Part shown: piece by piece, positions 1 through 12,400 of the stretch
Numbering within the stretch: position 1 is the first letter of the stretch
Layout: every line of letters starts with the position of its first letter
Assembly (NCBI GenBank): GCA_964017145.1
Contig: OZ024849.1
Location: forward strand, 3,162,001 to 3,226,000
Source: Agrocybe praecox
Lineage: Eukaryota; Basidiomycota; Agaricomycetes; Agaricales; Agrocybaceae
Direction: 5' to 3'
DNA length: 64,000 nucleotides
Notes under the pieces: generated by a model
Told to the model about the DNA's origin: nothing
Seen by the model: the letters and a program-made list of their open reading frames with translations, nothing else
Database searches by the model: none
Made by a program: the position numbers and the translations under genes

Positions 1-1859
1 CTACTGAAAATAACATTAAAAGAGACGTACGCCCAAGGCGCCGGTGATTGCCACTCGCGCTTCTTTTGTTTCTCGTGTAAGCTTCGCTCTTCAGGTAGCA
101 GTAGTATACTTTAGGATGAGGGGAATAGGACTATGAGGATCGAGCCGAACACATCGAAAAATGCCTTACTAGTCCCATAAGATAATTCCTAATACCACCC
201 CTGCGTTGAGAGAAAAGTAACCTGACAGAAGAAATCATTTTCAGGGAATGCTATTTTCAAAATGAATGATCTCGTACCAGCACGGAACTGCGAGTTCCAT
301 AAATCATCCATTGAATTGTTCGTGGCTGGCATAGGCGCCATAACAACAAAAATAAGATAAAGAACCTTCCAAAAGAACCAGTTCAGCGATATCGCACGAT
401 GGAGCCACAAAGAAAAATAACGACGACAACAAAGAGACATACCTGAAGATCGTGGTAGGCGAAAAGAAGCAACCCTCAAGGTACTTATTGACCAGGTAAT
501 AAGATAGGAATACTGAGAATCATAGCAGCAGCATCGCCGCCATTTTGACATCGACCGCACTTTGACCTTTTATGTCGGCCCATTTGCCCCTTTATAATGG
601 CTGAGCCTTAAGAGCGCAGTGCTCAGAATAACGAGCACTATACCCTGTCATGCCGCTTTACGCCACCAGAATTTGACGGAATGGGCCTCGCTTTCTGCCA
701 TAATGATATAAGGACTCTGTCCTTGTCCCGTATGCTGGAAATTGATATAAATTTGACAGAAACCTCAGTAATGCGACCAAAGTGCAACGGATAGTACTTC
801 TTGGAAATCCAAAATCTACGAGTAACAAATTGTCAGTTTATCGAAACTTTGACCTTCAAAAGATAGAACGCGACGTGCATTTTCTTGACTCAATAGATTC
901 CAGGTTCACCAATACACTGCAAGAGTGACGAGTCGCGATTTTTTTGTTGGTGCCAATTGTTACTAGTACTAGTAGTGGTCAGCTAAGCTCATGACCAGCC
1001 GTAAAACTGAGATATCGCGAAGCGATGGAAAATCTCGATTGAGGTCCTTTAAAAATTGGAATAGACACCTCATTTGACGGCCAGCCACAGGTCCAGTGGT
1101 GACCGGTGACTGGTCAGGACTGTGGCTGAGGCTGACGACACTGGACAGTAAGTACAGTTTGTATCCTTGAACGTTGTACCTATGTCACGCGGCACCGTCA
1201 CAAAGAGGTTTTTACTATTTCAGCCGTCCCGGCCCGTTCAACTGTCCTTCAATCACCTCATCCATTTCTCTTTCAGAAGATGTATGGGAAGTCAGAATCC
1301 CATCGTCATTATCTCAGTCGAGACTGAACTTCGCACTTTTTCCTGAAGTTACAATATCATTTTCCTTCTTGTCTGCTGTACATGGACTATTTTCCAGGCG
1401 TATACGCTGAAAATGCCTTATTTGATGCTATCTTTCACGGAAGCCAAAATGCGTACTAAATCACTTTTTCTTCAGACCCCAGCGCCGACATCGTTGTCCA
1501 CCGAAAACCACTTGTCCTCTACGCTTGCATGTTCTCTATATGATCTTCCATCATACCAGTTCACAGTAATGATTCTCAGATGCATGTGGATAAATATACT
1601 CCACGAACGTGGCGGCAGGGTCTCTCCCACATGATAATAATTCTGTTACCATCGTACAGCTTCTCCCGTGCGTTACTCGGTCGAGTGAGCTAGGAGACAA
1701 ACTTAATGATATCAGATGCAATGGTCTTAAAATAGGACCTTACCGCAACTGACTTTCCCTTTCCCATCTGCTCTGGAAGGGTGGCCTGACCTATAACTAC
1801 AAAGCATTCAACGATGTGTCCCTCTCACAGTCCCTCTTCTTTGTTGCCCAACTCCTGCC
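1..1859. other. No recognisable gene; two weak ORFs and a hairpin
   Basis: I see no protein family in this stretch. A minus-strand ORF (560-189) has a hydrophobic middle but no motif I can name. Two plus-strand ORFs (1174-1410, 1413-1634) have no recognisable content. The 5' leader and promoter of the phosphodiesterase gene presumably lie in the last few hundred bases. A dyad at about 1082-1134 (CAGCCACA ... TGTGGCTG) could form a hairpin. Confidence 0.4.
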
Positions 1860-3568
1860 ATGATCTTCCGCGAGCTTGGTATAGCACTGCTCGGTTTGTC
1901 TCAGGCAGTTTTATCTGTTTCTGTACCATCCCGTAGGCAAGTAATCTAGCATTTGCTTGATTATGGAGTTCTAATTGTATCTTGTAGGGCTACCGTTTGC
2001 AATGGTCATGCAGAGTTGTGTGACCGCTCATACGGAAATGTAACTTTTGTTGGTGCCCATGATTCGTTCGCTTTCAGCGAGGATCCTTTTGCGCGTACGT
2101 TTTAGTACAGACATTTCTCTCTAGAAAAGGCTAATTCTCAGCAGTCGCGCGCGATCAAATCGTTGACATTCCTACGCAACTCAGTCTTGGTATTCGTCTG
2201 CTGCAGGCTCAGTCACATGTGTTAGTGTACTTTTGTCCGACAAGATTCATGTCTTCTAAAACAAAAGCCGGCTGTTAGCAAAGATGGGCAATTGCATTTC
2301 TGCCATACCAGTACGTCTTTCTTGTTTTGGCCGTTTGAATTTTATCTAATCCTCATATGTTAGGCTGTGTAAGCGTTTCCCTCGTTCTCAACTTGCCTTC
2401 CTAACATTTTACAACTACCCAGGATCTTTTCGATGGAGGACTAGTCGTGGACTATTTGAAGCTTGTCAAAACATTCCTTGACGCTAATCCGAACGAAGTA
2501 TTAACACTCCTTTTCACCAATCCGGAAGGTCAATCGGTTAGCACTGTATGGCAGCCTGCGTTTGATGCAGCAGGTAAGCACACCCTCCGGAAATTAATCC
2601 ACATAATTTACTCCCTGCCTGAAGGAATAACGCCGTTGGCGTATGTTCCGCCCTCGGTTCCTGTTAAACAATCCGACTGGCCCACTCTCGGTCAAATGAT
2701 TGACACCGGGACGAGAGTGGTTGTATTCCTCGACACGGGCGCTGACACGTCTCAAGTTGACTTTATTCTGCCTGAATTCGAAATGGTGCGAATCGGAACG
2801 TTTTTGTTTTCAAAGCTCTAAAGCAACTAACGTCACACTTTCGAGCAGATTTGGGAAACCCCATTTAGTGTCACCGACTCCTCGTTCCCTTGTTCAGTCG
2901 ACAGAATTAATGGACCTTTGTCAACTGCGGATCACAGCTACATGATTAACCATTCGTTGAACAAGAACATCATACCCATCGGAGACGGTGTTATTATTAG
3001 CGATCCTCTAGATGCACCGACCACGAACGGAGTTGCGTCGTACGTATAATTCCTCGCATCTCAATATCCGCGTGCAGTTTTTCTTTTTGTGCTAAATTTA
3101 TCCGCGTAGGATTATGGCAAACGTAAACAAATGCGTTCCACTCAGTGGAGCAAATCGCAATCCTCATTTCTTGTTGTTGGACTTCGTAAATCTCGGTCAG
3201 GGCTTCCAGGCTGCAAACCAACTGAATGGGTTAGCGTGAGTAACTCCTCCACATGTCCAATCGCATCTCTTTTTTCCCTCTCTTTTTTTATTCGCGTGAA
3301 ACCTTGCTTTTGGGTGTGATGGTTCATTCTTATACTTTCATGTATATCTGCACTGCATCTTAGTTTTTGGCTTGCGTCCAACATGAAGTAAATGAATTAA
3401 AGCTTAAGTCTTCATATTAGTTCCCCGGCCAATTCTAGTACGGCGAATCCCAACGGCACCGTGGTCATATCGAACACAACATCGATCGCTCTTCAGACAA
3501 TCGATCTTCCTTCTTGGACGTTTCATGCACCGTATTTTGCCCTGGGATTATTATACATGACCGTCTAG
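1860..3568 (+). CDS. Secreted PI-PLC-X-like phosphodiesterase
   Basis: Multi-exon gene for a PLC-like (TIM-barrel) phosphodiesterase. The start at 1860 gives a hydrophobic signal peptide (MIFRELGIALLGLSQAVLS). The next exon holds CNGHAELCDRSYGN followed by VTFVGAHDSF; the His in GAHDS corresponds to the first catalytic His of the PI-PLC X fold. Later exons carry LGIRLLQAQSH, LHFCHT, LFDGG, YLKLVKTFLDANPNEV, RVVVFLDTGADTS, FILPEFEM, DHSYMINHSLNKN and FLLLDFVNLGQGFQA, a series typical of fungal members of this family. It ends in a hydrophobic C-terminus (FALGLLYMTV) that could be a GPI-anchor signal. There are about eight short introns; the first appears to use a GC-AG pair (gcaagt donor near 1937). 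The protein probably acts at the cell surface or outside the cell. The family assignment is strong, but the natural substrate is unknown. Confidence 0.85.
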
Positions 3569-4079
3569 TTAAACTCATGATACTTAATCTATTGTAACGA
3601 ATTTATGACATCTGACGAGTCACGAAATAATGTCTTTATCTCAGGCTTGTAAGCAAAACTTTAGCATGAGTCATACTTTCACTGAAATTGGATGAAGTTC
3701 GGGTGACTGTGCTCTATAGCGCTCGTTATTTTAACCGTCATTCACCTTCATTAAGAAAGGGGGGAAATGCGGGGAACACTTCAACATAAATAGAATATCT
3801 ATCTAAAACATTATCGATAGCAAGTAAACATAATGAAAGCAGTAGCTACATAGCATAATAAATTAGGTTGTCAGGGCACTGTCTACATAGACTCGGAGAG
3901 GGATCTGTGGTTAAAAATGATGTCTAAAAGCTACAAGGAAAAAAAAACGCTACAGAGCATGATGTATATGTTATGAAATAAAGATATTAAAACAAACACG
4001 AATCGGTGACCGTCATACCCATCGAGTAGGCATCGCATAAGTATTCCCAACGAGAATACTCCGAGTCTTTGCACAGCCG
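3569..4079. other. Intergenic, AT-rich
   Basis: This stretch lies between the phosphodiesterase stop and the tail of a minus-strand gene, so it should carry the 3' ends of two convergent genes. I see no ORF or repeat of note. Confidence 0.5.
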
Positions 4080-4900
4080 ACCCCGCTTAATGTTGCCAAC
4101 GTCTGCGCCCGCTGTAGATCGATGTGTTTACGGTGAGTCGACTCAGCAAAAAATCCAGCCTCTCTACCTAAGGATACCGCAATTGTTCAGAAAAAGAGTG
4201 CTTGCTGATAGAAAAGTAGCACTTACTGCGCAGATATATTCCGCGCTGCGAATCACCTCCTGTTTGAAGTCTGCGAGTGCGCGTACGCGTTTCTGTTGTT
4301 CCCTGATTTAGGTTGGCCACGACCATGGGATGCAGAGCGTCGGCCGTAGCTTTGCTACAGACATAGGGTTAGCTTCAGAAAATAATTGCAAGGTCAGGAG
4401 AGGGTACGTACAATAATATTCGATAATTCAGTAGCCAATGTGCTTGGATGCTGCCTCGTCATTGCATCCATGCACAGACGAAGAGCTTCGGGCCCAATTG
4501 CCTCTTCTAAAGACATAGGCTCTGAGCCATTAGGTGGGTGAGAGATTGAATATGGCAGTAGGTCGTAGAGAGATAACAGAGTCATTAATCGCAGACGGAT
4601 GCCTTCTTGAGAGTCCATATCTTCGGGTCGTCGATAGTTGTGCTTCGTATAAAACTTGGTTTCTGGTTGCTAGTGAGCAGCTAAGGCGAGCGGTATTACA
4701 AAAAAAGCAAGGAAGAGATATATGTTCTTGTAGTCTACATACACCCCACTTTTATATGAAAATAGATATATACTTAGGATCTTGTCATGCGTTCCAAGAG
4801 TACATAGCATAGCTAGTAAACCATAATAACTGACAGCCCCTGCCAAAGGATCTCCTGTACGGTGTTGCATCTAGATTCGATGGAAGTTTAACTGTTTTCC
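4080..4900 (-). CDS. Unassigned multi-exon gene, possibly frameshifted
   Basis: The minus strand shows coding-like exons separated by introns with good signals. One exon (about 4640-4410) reads MDSQEGIRLRLMTLLSLYDL and continues as an acidic and hydrophobic helix-like segment. The next exon (from about 4345) gives TADALHPMVVANLNQ and then, in a different frame, EQQKRVRALADFKQEVIRSA. After an intron (gtaagt donor near 4228), the last exon reads VERLDFLLSRLTVNTSIYSG to a stop near 4090. The two halves of the middle exon join only if one base is skipped in the run 'cagggaacaacag', which suggests a frameshift mutation, an assembly error, or an intron I cannot place. Upstream coding may continue to about 4900 (NTVQEILWQGLSV). 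I do not recognise the family. Confidence 0.4.
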
Positions 4901-5109
4901 GAGCGCAGGTGGTGCGCACACGGGCATACGATTAAACGTGACACATAATTTTACAAGACACGTTTCCGGCGCTTCTCGTTCCTGGTCTAATCCGAAAATG
5001 TGACTCTTTACATCAACCCCGCCACATTTACCTCATACCTAAACCGGATTTAGTGATCCGCACGCGTGCCAGTCTAGTTTTATTTCGTCTAAGTAAATAG
5101 CAAGAGGAG

Positions 5110-5301
5110 TCAGGGCGCATAGCCTTTTCTTTGGAGGCGGAAACTTTCACAAATGTGACTCGTGCACTGGCATGCAAAGTCTCTCAGACGGCAATCATAT
5201 GAGCTGCGTCTCTCGGACAGCGAATTTGCGCTTCCGGCGGAGCAATTCTGAATCCACAACAGAATGTAGATGAACAGGAATATAATGACTTGAAAGGCCA
5301 T
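5110..5301 (-). CDS. Small secreted CFEM-like protein or fragment
   Basis: A 63-residue ORF starts MAFQVIIFLFIYILLWI, a strong signal peptide, and is followed by a cysteine-bearing segment with YDCRLRDFACQCTSHICESF. The pattern C-x(3)-D-F-x-C-x-C resembles the core of the CFEM domain found in fungal surface and haem-binding proteins. A full CFEM domain has eight cysteines in about 60 residues; only five are present here. This is therefore either a partial or degenerate copy, or one exon of a larger gene. The next inframe upstream ATG (5367) would bury the signal peptide, so I prefer 5301. Confidence 0.3.
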   Translation of the reverse strand: MAFQVIIFLFIYILLWIQNCSAGSANSLSERRSSYDCRLRDFACQCTSHICESFRLQRKGYAP

Positions 5302-5379
5302 GATGGCGGAATTATCATCTAGATAATGTTGGCTGCACCCCAATTGAGTCAATGACTCAATCCTCATCGATGATGTATT

Positions 5380-6872
5380 TTATTCGGGTAGTAAAAATCG
5401 TTGCTTTAAAGAATTGATTGTCAATCTCTTAAATCGATAACTATAAGATGCCGCCTCCCCCCTATGAAAGATTTATACAAGCTGATACATATAATGACAC
5501 AGATTGGACATGGCTGCGTAAATAACTAGTTATATCATGTTGCGTACTTTATTTATTTGACAGAAATACCGACGTACGGGATCGGCGTACCCTCGGCAGC
5601 TTTTGAGGAGCACAAAAGGACTGAACAAGTCGACAACAATCTTTGACGTTTCGGGCCAGGCGTGGGAAATTTTCTTTGAATGTAAGACGTTGACGTTGGC
5701 GATGACGCTCATTCATTTTGAGGGTAGTGGACACCGCCAAACGTGTGCATGTCTCGATGATATATTGGGACGCACACGATTACTCAGACCAATAATCAGT
5801 TCCATCAAGATAATCGAACAGGGATTTCGACCCGTAGTATGGAAAGGGGAAAGTAAAGCTCTGCATTATTCTTTTACCGTTTCAAAGTGTAGTGCGTAGA
5901 GCCGGTAAAGAGGCCCATAATCGAAGTAGCCGGAGAGGTTTGACAAATATAATTCAGTTCCCCGACAATTTCTTCGCGGCATGAAAAATTAGACAGCTGG
6001 TATGTCCCCGAGTCTGTTTTTATCATGCAGCCGGATCAATCTGGCTTTAAGTCTGGCAGAGTAAAGGATAGATTGGATTTCAAGGGGGTATAATTTTTAG
6101 TAAGGTACTAGTTTGCCGGTGTATGTATCTTTTGCATAGTATTTCTTCCCCCCGCATCCCATTCCTAGCCGCAAGTTAAGCGATACGATATTGCTTCCTT
6201 TAAGGCAAAATGGGAAAGATTATCATTTTCCGATCATGCTCTGCGATATCGAAACACAAATAATGATGAAACTGGCCCGTCGCATATGCAGGCCCCTAGT
6301 ACTACATGAAAATAATTGCTCTCAAAGATATATACTCCCTCTAAGCTGCAATATGCCATGTTTGTATTACTATTATTATTAAAGTGCCGGGTTTTAGAAC
6401 ACTGGACATAGGTATGTTCAAGAATTAGCGCCTGCCGCGGCCGGTAGCTCGGGAGTATGGCCGCCCGTTACCGGTTACCGGTCACCGTCATCTTGGCACG
6501 AGGCACTGCCACCGACGATGGTTTACGACGCTCTTGAAATTTTCAAAAACGACGCCCAGGAATAGTTTATTTGTCAATGCGTCAATACAGTGCCTCGTTT
6601 GGTCTCCTCAGGCCCTATATGTTAATCCTCCAGACTCAAGTGTCCTATGTATTATAACGAAAAAGAACAAAAGATCCAAAGAAAGTAGCGATCGTAGCCA
6701 AGGCCCAAATCGTTGCCATGGCTCATGAAAAAGAGGCACGTGTTGCAAAAAACATGGCATTTATCATGACGCCAATGGTGAGTTGGTGTGTGAACCCGAC
6801 GGCGACGAGCTCAACATACTTATCTCTCATTTACTGCTAAGAGGGCCTTCCTGAAGGTCTCCTGTTGCTAGG
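5380..6872. other. Intergenic, no supported gene
   Basis: Several short ORFs on both strands (for example 5603-5899 plus) show no family resemblance. Near 6440-6490 there is a GC-rich run of overlapping ccggtaacc/ggttaccgg palindromes. The promoter of the OST-alpha family gene should lie in the last part. Confidence 0.4.
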
Positions 6873-9004
6873 ATGCCTTGCCCGACCTCACCAAACCAGA
6901 TTGCGGTTGATCAGAGCAAGTTCTGGGACCAGAATGGGATACATTGGAGTACGCATAGGATAGGTTGGGCGATTGCTGGGGGTTGTGCAGTCTTGGTGCG
7001 TATAGTTGTCAGCTGCCATCTTGAAACAGCGTGCTCACTGCTGTATGCGCAGACAACTGTCATTTCCATGATATCCATCCTACAACATTGCAGGTAACTT
7101 GGATGTCCTACGCAGAGTTGGGAGGAATCTAATGCCGTTGGCCCAAAAGGAACTACACCAATCCATTGCAGCAGAGGCAAATGCAGGTATCCTTTTCGTG
7201 GCACCGTCATACAGTTATGCTGACAGCGGTATTTTCTAGTCTGCGGATTCTATACATGCCGCCAATATATGCTATCATATCTTTCTTCTCATACAGATTT
7301 TATCGAGACTATACCTATTATTCGTTCATACAAGTCGGTATGTTCATTTGCTATTGAAGATGAAAGCTGTGTTCACTTTTGTTAAAGCATACGAGGTACG
7401 ACAACAGGCAACGGAATACTTAGGAATTATATGTTAACAATCTGCCAGGCAGTCACATTAAGCGCTTTCCTGTAAGTGACAATAACTTGTACATCTTTCT
7501 AAGCGATGATTAACAGTTTTCCAGCCTTCTCATTATTGAATATGTCGCTGCGACTGCGACGGAACATTCAGCGGAAAAGGCGCTTGAAAGAAAAGATAAG
7601 AGTCCGCTGCCCATGCCGGTAAGTCTTATTGATGGTACAATTGAAATCAGGTCAGTGCTCACAACATACAGCTCTGTTGTTGGCGGTATCGTCCCACAAA
7701 GGCTTATTTCATGTATACGGTCAAAGTGCGTTAACACGGATGTTGTACCCCTCCAAGATTTAGATTTTAATCATTATCATAGTGGTCCGTTCTACAATAC
7801 GTCATTATCCGACCTGGTACGTCTCGCTAAAACCATACCGCAATGCTATGTGTTCAAGAAAAATGTCAGTTGCATCAATCGCAGGCATTGTCTGCGAAAA
7901 GTTGGACATACTTTGTGAAGCAGATGGTTACTCGCTCAAGTATGCTGCCATCTATATTGACGGCCTTGATTTTATCAGCATCAGGTACCGTTATGTCCTA
8001 TAGCAGTTCCTATCTCCTTGCTTATTCAAGTTTGCAGCATAGCTCTCTACGGACTGTTCGTGTTTTATGGCCTTACCAAGGAAGAGTTGGCAGACCGACG
8101 GCCTTTGGCAAAATTCCTGTCCATTAAACTTATCGTGATGTTCACGTTTTATCAAACCTTCGTCGTGAGTCACTTCGCCCCTCGAAGACATCTTGATCTC
8201 TTACACACGGTTAGATCAAGGCACTGCACAATCAAATTCATGGTAATTTTGCGTTTTGACCTGGCCGCACCCCTTGCTTATGTATAACGTTGTCTACCGT
8301 AGCCACAGCCTATTGGACGACAACGAACATCGCGAATGGCCTCAACGCTCTCTGTATCTGCATCGAGGTTAATTTGCACATCGTTAATTCCAACGGAAGA
8401 CGTGAACTCATCAACTTCTTAGATGATATTCTTTTCGGCACTCATGTGGTGGGCATACACTGCTCGGGAGTATAAGAGACCACCGGGAACTCTACCAACC
8501 AGTGTCTGGCGACCATTGTGGGATTCGTGCGTATAACTTGATTTACTCTTCGTTCCCGTACTCATTTTCAGCGATCCACGTAATGTAGGATCAACTATTG
8601 TAAGCTTGTTTAACCGTCTCTATTTTTATTGATGCTGACATAAAATCCATTTCATCCGTAGCTGACTTTGGTCGCGAAATAGCGAACTCTCTCCGCTTTT
8701 ATTTCAACGCTGCCCGGGGTAAGCCCACCGGACACATATATGCACAGAATGATCCACTCGTTGGTAGCTACCACCGGCCTGCAACCTTTGAAGAAGCTTT
8801 CGGTGTCACGAACTACCAGCCTTTACCAACTCCATTGCCCTCACCGTACGATGATCACGGAAATGTTGAACAAACATCATACGCCTCGCAGCCTCCTTAC
8901 GCTCCAATGCAACCAACAAATCACAGTACTGCTAATCTTAGCACTGAACATATATTGCTGAAACCATACCCATTCTCCCCAGAGCATAACCGTCACCGAT
9001 ACTA
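6873..9004 (+). CDS. OST-alpha/TMEM184/LAZ1 family membrane protein
   Basis: Multi-exon gene of the DUF300 (organic solute transporter alpha/TMEM184) family of seven-helix membrane proteins. The start MPCPTSPNQIAVDQSKFWDQ at 6873 matches fungal members. Diagnostic blocks follow in order: HRIGWAIAGGCAVL (helix 1), ISILQHCR joined to NYTNPLQQRQ across an intron, LRILYMPPIYAIISFFSYRF (helix 2), RDYTYYSFI, EYVAATA-type helix, ALERKDKSPLPMP, WSVLQYVIIRP, IALYGLFVFYGLTKEELADR, PLAKFLSIKLIVMFTFYQ and TTNIANGLNALCICIE. A soluble Pro/Tyr-rich tail ends in EHNRHRY at 9004. Homologues act in lipid or sterol transport and vacuolar/endosomal trafficking; the substrate here is unknown. The donor after QQRQMQ (about 7186) does not join cleanly in frame to the next exon with canonical sites, so that junction needs transcript evidence. 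Confidence 0.9.
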
Positions 9005-9425
9005 AAGTCCCGGATTTGTATCTGTAGTATTCCGGCTTCCATCGTCCTTGTTGTTTGTTGTACAACCTCAGTTTTGTAACTTTGTTACAACATCACTATC
9101 TCTTCAATACCTGTAGTTTTGACGCCAATTCTTTGCATGACATCCTTTCAGTACTGGATACTGTCATATCTTGCAGTTATTATTATTCCAACACGCATAT
9201 AATCTTTTGAGGTTCCAGTGTCGTTTCAAATTCAAGCTTCAATATTCAAGCTTATGAAGATTAGATTAGATTGTCAGAACACCATGTGTCCGGCCGGAGA
9301 AGTATTTTACGTCCTTAACTTCGACGGTCACGATAATCAATTCGTAGTGTAACGTAACGATGTGGGCGCTCTAGATGTATTCTTCTTTTCCTTCATCCCA
9401 ATCGATTCAAAAAGAGTTCTATTCA
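9005..9425. other. Intergenic between OST-alpha family and PARP-UBC genes
   Basis: This is the short 3' flank of the upstream gene and the promoter of the next gene in the same orientation. I see nothing else here. Confidence 0.5.
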
Positions 9426-12400
9426 TGTCCCGGGTAAAAGGCGCAGCTATGGTCGCATCGCTGGAATCAATATCGAGTGTCGAGAAGCCCGCGCCAAAAC
9501 GTCAGAAAATCGCTGCAATCGATGACAATGGCGCGTTGGATTACGACGCGAACAGAAATGCTAACTTGAAGGGCAGAAGACGATTTAATGCCGATCTTTT
9601 GGATCTGAAGGACGCGTCTGGAAAGGGTCTGGTGTTGAATGGGTTGAGAGTGAAGAGTAAGCAAACGTTTTTCTATTGAGACTGGCTCCCGTTCTCATGG
9701 AACTTCCTAGAGGTCAGACCTGGTGACGACGATGGGTCGATGGAGGTTACGATTGAGAAAATATCATCCGAACATGTTCTTTCACTTAACATTTTGATAT
9801 CCGGTGGGTACCCAGGCGTATCTGCCAATTGTTGTTGTATGCTCATTAGTAGCCATCAGACACGTCCGAATACCCCAGTAGCCACTCATTATTCTGCTAT
9901 TCACCTGATGCCGATATTTCATCCAAACTACAGAGGATCGTTGACGACATTGCTGAAGAACCCCCGCGAACGCTAGGCAGTACTGTTGCGAACTTAGTGG
10001 CGTCGGTCGCCCGCGTCATCGGTGGACCGTCAACCCAGAAACTCCGTGTTGCTCACCACAGTAGCGAGGAGGAGGAGGAAGACGAATCTAGCGGGGGCGA
10101 GGGGTATGATGCCTTTGATGATTACGACGACATGATGGGCTCAGTGGTCGTTGAACCTGACTCTGTTCTGGCAAACTTGCAACGGTGAGATTTCATCCTT
10201 AAACGTCTTCGTGTTCCGCAGTGACATCGTTCATTTTCAGAGATTTTGTCGATATTGTAGCCACGGAATACAGGCCTGGATTTGTTCGTCTTAGTGGAAA
10301 TGACTTTATCCTCTCTATTTCACTCCCAGTGGTCAAGTTGGCGGAATGTATCCCTCCTAGAGCTTTAATGGCCTGGGATAGACGACTACTGTCTTGCTCT
10401 CAGCATCTCACCCTCCTCATTTCTGGTTTCCACGGTTTATATCCTGTTTTAGAGAACGATGTGACTTATACCTCCAGTGCTCAACGCTTCGGGGTCGATC
10501 TTACTTTCAAAGTGGGCTTGAGCAAAAGGTACAAACCCTCAACGGAGCATGTACAGGAAGTCGTTCGAAAACACGGACTCATTACTCAGGATGCAGAAGA
10601 CGAACTTCGTTTGCAAGCTGAGCTTGCTGCTCAGAAAGCTAAAATATACGATTTCGATGAAGATTATGACGAAGATGAACCGATGGCGGATCCCGTAGTG
10701 GAGGAAGAGGAAGAAGTTCCCAGTGATCCTGGTCGATTCGATAGTTTCTCCTTAAGCAGTTCTCTCGAGTCTCTGATGGATCAATCATTCCTAAAAATTG
10801 TCAGACTGCGAAGAAAGTTCAACCTTGGATGGGCTGGCGCGGAGCTTTTGAACGCAGAAATTGAAAAGTCCCAACAAGCAGAAGAAATCGTTCTTTCTCA
10901 AAAGTCCTACGTTCGTACCTGAAGCTTTAACTTTCCTTTTCTTATTTATAAACTTGCTGTTTTTTATTTCAGGAAATTCGTCAGGCAGATCGTGATGAAA
11001 GAGAGCTAGAACATACGACTGAACTGCCTCACGATCCATTGGTCGGCCTCGGTCTGAACGATGCTTTTAATATGCCATTGACAGCATTTTGTTATCTAGT
11101 CCGACGCCTATCGGTTTGTATCTCTACCCAAAGTTGAATATCTCTACACTATACTTACAACGTCAATAGCTCTGCCCTCGATATTGCATTGTGTGTCACA
11201 ATAAGTTGCACTTCGACTATGACGCTCTGAAGCCCTATGTCTGTGACTCAAAACTTTGTTCATACCAATACTACTCTCTCAATAGAGGCCCATCTCTCGA
11301 AGTATGTTTCTTATCGCAAATATAGAAGTATATATCTGATCGGTTTGATTCGCCTTCACAGTACGAAATCCTACACAACCCACAGACCGTTGACCTTCTC
11401 GTTTCTTTGGCTTATGTCTCTGCCACCGAAAGTGCAATGGAAGATCCTCTCCCGATAGGCCTCGGGTTGCGCGTGCCGTATCCTAGTGGCATTGCGCCTA
11501 TGGCCACCAATACAACGCACGTTCAAGACCATATGAACTCTACCACCACAACTGCGCTCCAAGAGTCTACGGGTGTCATTACAGATGAAAAAGGGATGTG
11601 TGATTTTGACGATCTTGCGTTAAATCAGGTGCGATTGCTTTCTGACCTACACCGTATGTCTCTGATTGACGTGATGCTGCGTGATGCTGGCAGATGAGAG
11701 TCATAATCGCGAAACTCATAAACTCTCTCCCTTCCGTAAATTTCTCCCAACGTAGTAAAGTCATCCCCACCATTATTAACAATCATCTCTAGGTCGACGA
11801 TATGAAAAGGCACTTGGAACGAAAGGTCAAGGCGGGCAAGTCGAAGCCTAAGTTGAAAGATATCGACCCGAATATTCTGCCTGCGGCGTGGTCCATCCTT
11901 CGCTGGTTTGATAATTGTCTGTGGTATGAAATGTACTGTATTCTAAAACTTTTGCTAGGGTCGTCGCTTCATGTACCGCACATATAGAGTCGATCGAGTC
12001 GAATGAAGAACTGATCAAAGGATTAGGTACTCCCAATTATATATGCTCATACGAGTAAATTCGCTAATCCAGGTTCTTAGACCCCAACTGGAGGCAATTT
12101 AGACTTACTGTCGGAGCACCAGATGCGGAGGCCAAGTTTAAGGAAACTCTACTACAGGCAGCTAAAGAAGAAGAGAACGTGAGGCGGTATCCTGTGATAT
12201 ATGTAAGCCAGAATTGCCGATCCTTTGTCAAGGTATTAATTCAATTTGAATCCCAGGCTTTTCACGGTTCTCCTTTGAAGAATTGGCACTCGGTATGTCT
12301 ATATCAATTGTGTTATTGCTTCGCTAACTGTTGTTTCAAAGATTATAAGGCACGGTTTGTGGTACCGATCTGTCGCTAATGGGAGGGCATATGGTGATGG

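Noticed and set aside
1174..1634. BTB/POZ-like gene
   Set aside because: A faint resemblance in one frame did not extend; the key BTB motifs are missing and frames are broken.
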